This document shows positions 1 to 5,788 of a DNA stretch of 5,992 nucleotides, one piece after another. Every line of letters starts with the position of its first letter. Positions within the stretch are counted from its first letter, which is position 1. Where the stretch lies: contig DUJZ01000014.1 of NCBI GenBank assembly GCA_013329565.1, positions 1 to 5,992 on the forward strand. Reading direction: 5' to 3'. A program made the translations under genes and the position numbers. Origin of the DNA: Methanomassiliicoccales archaeon (GTDB lineage Archaea; Thermoplasmatota; Thermoplasmata; Methanomassiliicoccales; UBA472). The notes under the pieces are model-generated. The model was not told where the DNA came from. It made no database searches and was given only the letters and a program-made list of their open reading frames with translations.

Positions 1-1
1 G

Positions 2-358
2 GGCGATATTCGAAAGCAGGAGGTGCTGGACGAATTACTGGCCCTCACCGGCGGAAAGGTGGATGTCGTCCTGTCGGACATGTCCCCGAACATCACCGGC
101 AGCTATTCCATGGACCACGCCCGCTCCATAGAGCTGTGCGAGATGGCGTTGTCGTTCGCTCTTGCCACGCTTTCTAGGAACGGCAAGCTGGTGTTCAAGA
201 TGTTCGAGGGGGACCTTAGCCGTGACCTTGTCACCGAGGTGCAGAAGCACTTCGAAACGGTGAAGCGCCATTCGCCCGAGGCTTCACGCTCCAGCAGCTC
301 CGAGACGTACGTCGTCGCCAAGGGCTTCGGCAAAGGTAAGGAAGGCCATAGCGGCTAA
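2..358 (+). CDS. rlmE: RlmE/FtsJ-type 23S rRNA 2'-O-ribose methyltransferase, C-terminal part (5' truncated by window edge)
   Basis: This is the C-terminal 118 residues of a Rossmann-fold SAM-dependent methyltransferase of the RrmJ/FtsJ family. In E. coli the enzyme methylates the 2'-OH of U2552 in the 23S rRNA A-loop. The reading frame is open from base 2, so the GTG at 23 is an internal valine and not the start. Visible signatures are SDMSPN, LVFKMFEGD and SSSETYVVAKG. Numbered from the window edge, the acidic, lysine and glutamate residues are D26, K66 and E101. Their spacing (40 and 35) matches the D124-K164-E199 part of the E. coli K-D-K-E catalytic tetrad. The first Lys and the SAM-binding glycine loop lie outside the window. 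The protein ends about 17 residues after the Glu with TAA, so there is no C-terminal TRAM domain, which I recall in some archaeal homologues. The family call is secure; the exact rRNA target in this organism is inferred. Confidence 0.95.
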   Translation, partial: GDIRKQEVLDELLALTGGKVDVVLSDMSPNITGSYSMDHARSIELCEMALSFALATLSRNGKLVFKMFEGDLSRDLVTEVQKHFETVKRHSPEASRSSSSETYVVAKGFGKGKEGHSG

Positions 359-359
359 G

Positions 360-368
360 CTTTTTATT
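360..368 (+). promoter_or_regulatory. Candidate archaeal box A (TATA-like) element
   Basis: The short AT-rich stretch CTTTTTATT follows the rlmE TAA directly and stands out in GC-rich surroundings. Its centre is about 27 nt upstream of the ATG at 392, the usual distance from box A to the transcription start in archaea. It would therefore fit a leaderless transcript starting at that ATG. It is only about 10 nt from the upstream ATG at 374, too close to serve that start. There is no experimental support, and the downstream genes may simply be read through from rlmE. Confidence 0.3.
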
Positions 369-373
369 CCGCC

Positions 374-634
374 ATGGACATGATAGGGGCGATGCTGACC
401 TATATCACCATAATGTTCAATTCCGACGGACGCCGGCCATCCGAGATATTCGACGCCCTCCACAACATGGGGTTCGAGCCGACCACCGGGAACTACGACG
501 GCATGTACAAGTGGGACAAAAAGGCCACCCTGGACGACGCCATCTATCTGGCGGACCGCGTCTACCTCACCCTGAAGGGCACCGGCGCAATTTTCAAGCT
601 GGAGACCGTGGCCGAGGCCAACGATATGTGCTGA
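374..634 (+). CDS. Small conserved-looking protein of unknown function (80-86 aa)
   Basis: I cannot name this family. The 86-residue reading starts at ATG 374. ATG 380 and ATG 392 are in-frame alternatives. The ATG at 392 (80 aa, beginning MLTYITIMF) is attractive because hydrophobic strand 1 starts there, a GGGG run sits just before it, and a box A-like element lies about 27 nt upstream. The sequence pattern suggests strand (LTYITIMF), helix (PSEIFDALHNMGF), strand (GMYKWD), helix (LDDAIYLADRVYLTLKG) and strand (AIFKLETV). That would be a small alpha/beta, ferredoxin-like domain. There is no signal peptide, membrane segment or obvious catalytic motif; the only cysteine is the last residue. 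Codon use and composition look like the neighbours. It lies 15 nt after rlmE and 2 nt before the FAH-family gene, so it is probably co-translated with the latter. A small ligand-binding or protein-binding role is possible but unproven. Confidence 0.8.
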   Translation: MDMIGAMLTYITIMFNSDGRRPSEIFDALHNMGFEPTTGNYDGMYKWDKKATLDDAIYLADRVYLTLKGTGAIFKLETVAEANDMC

Positions 635-636
635 CC

Positions 637-1263
637 ATGCGCTGCGGCAAGATAGTCTGCGTCGGCCAGAACTACCGGGAGCACATCCGGGAGATGAGGT
701 CCGACGAACCGGCCGAGCCGGTGCTCTTCCTCAAGCCGTCCACGTCCCTCATTTCGGACGGTGAGGCGATACTCATACCCGAAGGCATCGGCATGGTGCA
801 CCACGAGGTGGAGCTGGCGTTGATCATCGGAAAGGGTGGGAAGGGCGTATCGGAAAAGGAGGCGCTTTCCCACGTCTCCCACGTCGCCGTCTTCAACGAC
901 GTCACCGCCCGTGACGTGCAGACGGCGGCCCGCAAGGCCGGGCTGCCTTGGGCCCTGGCCAAGGGCATGGACACCTTCGCTCCGTTAGGTGCGCAGGTCC
1001 CCTTGGGCCAGGTCCCGGACATCCATTCCCTGGAACTGGAGCTGCGGGTGAACGGCGAGCTGAGGCAGAAGGGGAACACCGCCCAGATGATATTCCCGCC
1101 GGAACGGTTGATCTCCTACATATCCAGATTCATGACCCTCGAGCCGGGCGACGCGATCGCCACTGGAACGCCCAGCGGCGTAGGTCCGCTTCAGCCTGGG
1201 GACGTGGTGGAGGCGGCAGTCCTTGGCGTCGGGAAACTGCGCAATCCCGTGCGGACGCGCTAG
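637..1263 (+). CDS. Fumarylacetoacetate hydrolase family protein, FAHD1-like (acylpyruvase / oxaloacetate decarboxylase type)
   Basis: This 208-residue cytosolic enzyme of the FAH superfamily is predicted to act on acylpyruvates or oxaloacetate using Mg2+ or Mn2+. The open frame extends upstream to 511, but that part overlaps the preceding gene in another frame and is not FAH-like. ATG 637, 2 nt after the upstream stop, gives the N-terminus MRCGKIVCVGQNY, the normal family beginning. The metal site is E57-x-E59 (HHEVELALIIG) and D88 (NDVTARD). H16 and E19 in NYREHIREM match the His-Glu pair of human FAHD1. K109 in LAKGMDTF and the TGTPSGVG loop are also conserved. EPVLFLKPST is very close to FAHD1. 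The length equals a minimal single-domain FAH protein. FAHD1 homologues hydrolyse acylpyruvates and decarboxylate oxaloacetate, so removal of excess oxaloacetate is a reasonable inference. Related 2-hydroxyhepta-diene-dioate isomerases of aromatic degradation cannot be excluded, but no such pathway genes are nearby. The stop is a TAG shared with the convergent helicase gene. Confidence 0.92.
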   Translation: MRCGKIVCVGQNYREHIREMRSDEPAEPVLFLKPSTSLISDGEAILIPEGIGMVHHEVELALIIGKGGKGVSEKEALSHVSHVAVFNDVTARDVQTAARKAGLPWALAKGMDTFAPLGAQVPLGQVPDIHSLELELRVNGELRQKGNTAQMIFPPERLISYISRFMTLEPGDAIATGTPSGVGPLQPGDVVEAAVLGVGKLRNPVRTR

Positions 1264-4001
1264 TCCCAGAAACGCTTCGTACGCGCGTAATTGATCTCGG
1301 CGCTCAGGATGTCCCGCAGTAGGTCGTCCTCGTCGTTCACGAAGCTGGACAGGATGCGGGCGGCGGTGTCCGCGCCGATGCCGCGTCCGGCGAGGGCCAT
1401 CATGGCCTTCTTCCCGCTGCTCTGCACCAGCGAGGCGTTCTTGAAGAGCCGCCGCACCTCCTTCTCCTCCTCTTCCTTGAGGTCCTTCTTCTTGATCAGG
1501 CGGATGGTGTCCCGGTTGTAGCCGTTCAGGGCGGCGATCATCTGCCCTCCGCAGCTGTGGCAGACGATGAACCGGCCTGCCTCTCTGGCCTTGAGCCTCC
1601 ACTGCGTACCGCAGTTCAGGCAGGACATGTGCAAGCTCTCCTCCTCCAAGCGCTTCTTTAACGCCATGAGGATGGAATGGTCGGCGCGCTGCGGGGTGAT
1701 CAGTTCCTTGGACTGCGAAAGTCCGGCCCGACCGATGGGGGAGAGGCCGCAGATGGTTATTTCCATCTCCCCCGACTCGATGGCCTGGATGACCTGCACC
1801 GTCCGTCGCACATCGAAGTCCTCCCAGAGCACCTTGTCTATGGTCTCCTGCATGAGCGGGGAGTTCTCGTACGCCTCCACCAGCCGGCCGAAGCTGACGT
1901 TGCGATAATCGGCGTCCCTCTCCACCGCGCCGAACTTCTTGGCGACGAAAACGAAACGCCAACGCATGTGGCTGGAGTTCTTCATGACCAGGCGGATCAG
2001 GCTCTCCACGGCCGAGGCGTTTATTGAACGCAACGTATCCACGATGGTGGACGGGGCCACGTCCCTCGGCAGGTCGATGATGACCCGGTACGGGTCGGTG
2101 GTCACCGCCACGCTCTCCCCTAATCGGGCCGACAGAAGCACGGAGATCATCTTGGAGATCGTTTCGTTCACCTTGCTGCCGAAGCACATGTTCAGTATGG
2201 CCAGTTTCTTCCCGATCTCCAGGGTGATGCGCTGATCGGTGGGCAGGGGGAACTTTTCCTTATGTTCGCCGATATAGTCGTCCAGGGCCTTGTAGGCGGC
2301 CGCGTCTCCGTGATACGCCGCCCGGTCGTAACCGCGACGCATGCGGCCCACCTCCTGCGCCACCTCGAACGGCACCGGAATATCCTCGCCCACCCACGAC
2401 GGGATCGAACCGATCTCCTTGACCTGTTCGACCAGCAGTTCGTCCTCCACTATCTCCACGATGCGCCAGGAGCGCCCGCGGGTGATGAAGGTGGCGAACG
2501 GTTCGGCGAAAGAGATCACGAAGCTCTCGTCCAGGGTCCCCACGATCTTGCGCGTGGTTATGTCGCGGATGCGGTAGGTGCGCTCGTCCGGGATCATGGA
2601 TATGTTGTCGTAGAAGTACTTCCGGCCGCGTCCGGAGCGCTTGTACTCGTCATCGTTGATGAAGATCAGCCCTATCTCGGCGATCTGCTTGAGCACCGTG
2701 TCGAACTTCTGCCTGCTCAGCTCCCGGAACGGGTAGGACCGCCTGACGATGGCGTACGCTTTCTCTATCAGCACCGGCCCGGCGGAGGCCATGGCCACCA
2801 GCTGATTGGCCAGTACCGTCAAGGGGTCCTGCCTTACCAGCAGCGGTTCGAACTTCTCGGCCATGGCCATCCTGGTCACGACCAGGCTTTCCGCGATCTC
2901 GTCCGGCGTGGACGCTATTATCGCCCCCTCCGACCGGCGGCCGATCTTGTGCCCGGCCCGACCCATGCGCTGCACCAGGCGGGAAACCTGGCGCGGGGAG
3001 TTGTACTGGATGGCGAAATCGGAGGAACCGATGTCTATCCCTAGCTCCAGGGACGACGTGCATATGAGCCCCTTCAACCGCTCGTTCTTGAAATCGTCCT
3101 CCATCTCCACCCTGGTCTCCTTGCTCAGCGAACCGTGGTGGACGCCCACGCTGAAATTCTCGTCCCAGATGTGATACCGGGCGGCAAGCGCCTCCGCCGT
3201 GTCCCTGGTGTTGACGAACAGCAAGGTGGAATTGTGCTTCTCGATGAGGTCCTTGGCCCGCCTCATGCAGGCTATCAGCTGCGGATCGCTCTGCAACGTT
3301 CCCGCCAGGTCCTTGTCCTGTTCCACGACCTCCGGGGACTGCACGCTTATGCTCATCTCCTTGGTCACCTTGGCCCGGATGATGCGCACCCTGCGACCGA
3401 CGCCGCCGAGGTAGTTGGCCACCTCCTGATGCGAGCCGACGGTTGCCGAAAGACCGATTCGCTGGAACTCGCCGGCCAGCTCCACCACTCTTTCCAGGGC
3501 TATGGACAGCTGCGCCCCCCTCTCGTCGTTCGCCAGCTCGTGTATCTCGTCCACCACCACGTAGCGGACATTGGCCAGATGCGCCCGGAGGTTCTTGCCG
3601 GTGAACATTATCTGCAGCGTCTCCGGCGTGGTGATCAATATGTCGGGAGCGAACTTGGACTGCCTTTGCCTCTCGGATTGAGAAGTGTCCCCGTGCCTCA
3701 CGGCCACCCGAAGGTCCAGGGCCTCCCCGAACTCCTCCAGGCGCTTGAGCATATCCCTGTTGAGCGCCCGGAGCGGGGTGATGTACAGCAGCCGGACGCC
3801 CTTTCCAGGGGTGTTGATCAGCTGGTGGAGAAGGGGCAGCATGGCCGCCTCGGTCTTACCGATGCCGGTCGGTGCTACGAGGAGAACGTTCTCTCCGGCC
3901 AGCACCGGGGGTATCGCCTCGCTCTGAGCCCCGGTCGGCTCATTGATGTCCTTGTCCTCCAGCACCTTGCGGATGCGGGGATCCAGCAGTTCGAATACCA
4001 T
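1260..4001 (-). CDS. Lhr/Ski2-like superfamily 2 ATP-dependent helicase with C-terminal zinc finger and HhH (possible ASH-Ski2)
   Basis: This is a complete 913-residue SF2 helicase, probably acting on RNA, though Lhr proteins also act on DNA. RecA domain 1 carries a Q-motif-like Gln near residue 26, Walker A APTGIGKT (43-50), ITPLRALNR (74-82), TTPETLQ (124-130), the DEIH box (151-154) and SAT (185-187). RecA domain 2 carries LLFVNTRDTAE (260-270), VHHGSLS (287-293), TSSLELGIDIG (315-325) and QRMGRAGH (344-351). A winged-helix-like region and an Lhr-core-like segment follow (TRGRSWRIVEI 507-517; WVGEDIPVPFEVA 536-548). Near the C-terminus are a four-cysteine zinc finger (C794, C797, C814, C817), a charged Lys/Glu stretch (about 836-851) and a helix-hairpin-helix signature GRGIGADTAARIL (872-884), ending ARTKRFWD. 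All ATPase motifs are intact. The zinc finger and HhH tail suggests the archaeal ASH-Ski2 group, whose Thermococcales member works with aRNase J and the exosome. Lhr assignment is firm; ASH-Ski2 is an inference. ATG 4001 lies 11 nt after the ClC stop, with a weak GGTAAGG upstream. Confidence 0.93.
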   Translation of the reverse strand: MVFELLDPRIRKVLEDKDINEPTGAQSEAIPPVLAGENVLLVAPTGIGKTEAAMLPLLHQLINTPGKGVRLLYITPLRALNRDMLKRLEEFGEALDLRVAVRHGDTSQSERQRQSKFAPDILITTPETLQIMFTGKNLRAHLANVRYVVVDEIHELANDERGAQLSIALERVVELAGEFQRIGLSATVGSHQEVANYLGGVGRRVRIIRAKVTKEMSISVQSPEVVEQDKDLAGTLQSDPQLIACMRRAKDLIEKHNSTLLFVNTRDTAEALAARYHIWDENFSVGVHHGSLSKETRVEMEDDFKNERLKGLICTSSLELGIDIGSSDFAIQYNSPRQVSRLVQRMGRAGHKIGRRSEGAIIASTPDEIAESLVVTRMAMAEKFEPLLVRQDPLTVLANQLVAMASAGPVLIEKAYAIVRRSYPFRELSRQKFDTVLKQIAEIGLIFINDDEYKRSGRGRKYFYDNISMIPDERTYRIRDITTRKIVGTLDESFVISFAEPFATFITRGRSWRIVEIVEDELLVEQVKEIGSIPSWVGEDIPVPFEVAQEVGRMRRGYDRAAYHGDAAAYKALDDYIGEHKEKFPLPTDQRITLEIGKKLAILNMCFGSKVNETISKMISVLLSARLGESVAVTTDPYRVIIDLPRDVAPSTIVDTLRSINASAVESLIRLVMKNSSHMRWRFVFVAKKFGAVERDADYRNVSFGRLVEAYENSPLMQETIDKVLWEDFDVRRTVQVIQAIESGEMEITICGLSPIGRAGLSQSKELITPQRADHSILMALKKRLEEESLHMSCLNCGTQWRLKAREAGRFIVCHSCGGQMIAALNGYNRDTIRLIKKKDLKEEEEKEVRRLFKNASLVQSSGKKAMMALAGRGIGADTAARILSSFVNDEDDLLRDILSAEINYARTKRFWD

Positions 4002-4012
4002 GTCCTTACCGT

Positions 4013-5725
4013 TCAGTATAGACGATGTTCCTCATCTTTGTGCTCTAGGTACTCCATGAGATCGATCCTGGTCAAAATTCCCAACAAGATCCCGTCGTCA
4101 TGCCCTACCACCAGCATGCGCGAGATCTGCTTGTTGTTCATGTCCTCGAACGCCTGGTAGGCGGACGTCCCAGCCTTCACCTTCTCGAAATGTCTGAGCA
4201 TGAGCATCTCTACCCTGACCTCGGGGTCCTCGTGTCCCTCGAGCTGCTCCCTGAGCACCACGCCCAGGACCTTGCCTCCGTCATCCACCACCGGATAGAG
4301 GTAATGCGGTTCGTAGGAGGCTGCCTTGCACGCGTCCGCCACGCTCATCCCGGGGGTCAGGATGATCGGGTCCCCCCTCATCACCTTTTCCACCGGGACC
4401 TCGTCCAGGGCGGCGGGGTCGTAAACGAACGGGCGCCTGGCCACCTGGTTCTTGAACAGGGTCTGGTCCCCGGTCACGATGTAGGCGATGACCGAGGCGA
4501 GCATCACCGGGATCAGTACCGTGTAACCCCCGACGACCTCGGCCATGAGCACCGAGGCAGCGATAGGGGTCTTGGAAACGCCGGACATCATGGCCCCCAT
4601 GCCGGCGATGGCGAACAACGGCAGAGGGGAGAGGCCCAGCATCAAGGCGAAGGCCGTTCCCAGGGCCCCGCCCATCATCAGCGAGGGGAAGAACACCCCA
4701 CCGCTGCCGCCGGTCCCCACGGTAAGACTGGTGGCGACCATCTTGGCCAGGAACAACGCGAGCAGGAAGGCGACGGAGGCAGCCGACCCCTCGACCAGGC
4801 TGGCGATTTCGTCCTCCGCCAAACCCAGGACCTCCGGGACGAAGAGCCCGATGCATCCGACCAGAAGTCCTCCGTACATTATCTTTGAGGCCAGGGGCAA
4901 GCGGCTGCGCGCCGTCAGCCGTTCCGTGGTGTGCATGGTGAATATGAACAAACGACCGGCCAGGCCGATGACCGCTCCCAATAGTACGATCGCAAGAACG
5001 ATCAGCGCGTTAAGGTCCATGCTCATGGCCGGCGCCTTGAAGAGGGGATCGTAGCCATTGAAGGATACGAACACCAGGTAGGACACCACGCTGGCGATCA
5101 TGGAGGGTATGACCGCCCCCGGCTCCAGGTCGTTCTTGTACGGCACCTCGATGGCGTAGATCGCCGCGCCCAGGGGGGCCCGGAATACCGCCGACAGACC
5201 GGCGGCAGCCCCGGCGATGGCAAAGGTCCGCATGTCCCCCTTCCTCAATTTCAGCCGTCCTCCGAAGAAGGAGGCCGCCGCTGCCCCGATGTGCATGATC
5301 GGGCCTTCCCGGCCGCCGCTCCCCCCGGTCCCGATGGTCAGGGCGGAGACCACGATCTTGTACAGTCCAGAGCGGGGCGGGACCTTGCCTCCCCGGTGGT
5401 GTATGGCCTCGATGACGTACCCTGTGCCGCCACCGGCCGATTCCGGGGACAGCCGGGAGATGATCACGCCGGCCAGCAGCCCCCCCGCGGCCGGCAGGAG
5501 GAAACGGACGTACCAGGGCAGGTCGGCCGCGTCGTAGGAGGTGTGCCATATGCCCAACAGCAGCCACTGGAACACCATGGCCCCCAAACCTGCGAACAGG
5601 CCGATGAGCACGGACAACGGGATCCACTTCTTCAGGTAGTCCCGGAAGTCCTCGGTGACCAATCCCTGATATCCCCGTCGAAGGTACTGGGCGGCGCGAC
5701 TCGCCGCGGGCTCATCTTGGTTCAT
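4013..5725 (-). CDS. ClC-family chloride channel/transporter with C-terminal CBS domain pair
   Basis: This integral membrane protein has a ClC core of many hydrophobic segments (about residues 34-430) followed by two cytoplasmic CBS domains (about 445-495 and 505-561), which commonly bind nucleotides and gate the pore. The ATG at 5725 gives 570 residues. An in-frame GTG at 5752 would add nine residues (MICRRAECH) that look non-conserved, and neither start has a clear Shine-Dalgarno sequence. Numbers here use the ATG. GSGGREGP contains the gating glutamate E140. GSGGVFFP (340-347) is the second anion-binding loop. The first loop, GSGIP in E. coli ClcA, reads GGGTG (98-102). The position of the internal proton glutamate (E203 in E. 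coli) is V194, as in eukaryotic chloride channels (IEV). The position of Tyr445 is probably F424. The family is certain, but anion selectivity and channel-versus-antiporter mode are open. It is followed at 11 nt by the helicase, so the two are likely co-transcribed. Confidence 0.94.
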   Translation of the reverse strand: MNQDEPAASRAAQYLRRGYQGLVTEDFRDYLKKWIPLSVLIGLFAGLGAMVFQWLLLGIWHTSYDAADLPWYVRFLLPAAGGLLAGVIISRLSPESAGGGTGYVIEAIHHRGGKVPPRSGLYKIVVSALTIGTGGSGGREGPIMHIGAAAASFFGGRLKLRKGDMRTFAIAGAAAGLSAVFRAPLGAAIYAIEVPYKNDLEPGAVIPSMIASVVSYLVFVSFNGYDPLFKAPAMSMDLNALIVLAIVLLGAVIGLAGRLFIFTMHTTERLTARSRLPLASKIMYGGLLVGCIGLFVPEVLGLAEDEIASLVEGSAASVAFLLALFLAKMVATSLTVGTGGSGGVFFPSLMMGGALGTAFALMLGLSPLPLFAIAGMGAMMSGVSKTPIAASVLMAEVVGGYTVLIPVMLASVIAYIVTGDQTLFKNQVARRPFVYDPAALDEVPVEKVMRGDPIILTPGMSVADACKAASYEPHYLYPVVDDGGKVLGVVLREQLEGHEDPEVRVEMLMLRHFEKVKAGTSAYQAFEDMNNKQISRMLVVGHDDGILLGILTRIDLMEYLEHKDEEHRLY

Positions 5726-5773
5726 ATGGCACTCAGCCCGTCGGCAAATCACAAAATGAAGAAACGGGAAGGG

Positions 5774-5784
5774 ATTTGATTAAA
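5774..5784 (-). promoter_or_regulatory. Candidate box A (TATA-like) promoter element for the ClC-helicase operon
   Basis: On the minus strand, TTTAATCAAAT lies just after the stop of the Fe-S protein gene, in the only AT-rich gap of this operon. A transcription start about 26-27 nt downstream of its centre would fall near 5754. That gives either an almost leaderless GTG start at 5752 or a leader of about 30 nt to the ATG at 5725. A second, weaker AT-rich stretch (ATTTTGTGATTT, 5757-5746) is placed to drive a leaderless ATG 5725. The T-rich run in the gap could equally help end the upstream transcript. This rests on position and composition only. Confidence 0.3.
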
Positions 5785-5788
5785 GGCT

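Noticed and set aside
511..636. Upstream extension of the FAH reading frame by 42 codons
   Set aside because: It overlaps the small gene in another frame and reads as Arg/Gly/His-rich sequence. The family N-terminus begins at ATG 637.
1456..1493. Pyrimidine-rich tract on the plus strand that might end the FAH transcript
   Set aside because: It is explained by the Lys/Glu-rich linker codons of the helicase on the other strand, and it has no clean T-run. Termination here cannot be supported from sequence.
985..2187. A 400-codon open frame on the minus strand, in a different frame from the helicase
   Set aside because: It overlaps the helicase over most of its length and runs antisense to the FAH gene. 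Its product is Arg/Gly/His/Pro-rich low-complexity sequence without domains, a typical GC-rich shadow frame.
2262..3044. A 260-codon plus-strand open frame inside the helicase gene
   Set aside because: Antisense to motif V/VI and the winged-helix region; the composition is that of a shadow frame and there is no domain.
3135..4160. A 341-codon open frame on the plus strand, antisense to the helicase start and ClC end
   Set aside because: The translation has no recognisable motif. It covers the strongly conserved helicase motifs I-IV on the other strand, so its openness comes from codon bias.
4100..4888. A 262-codon plus-strand frame rich in His, Gly and Gln, antisense to ClC
   Set aside because: Low-complexity, His-rich translation that mirrors membrane-protein codons on the opposite strand; not a credible protein.
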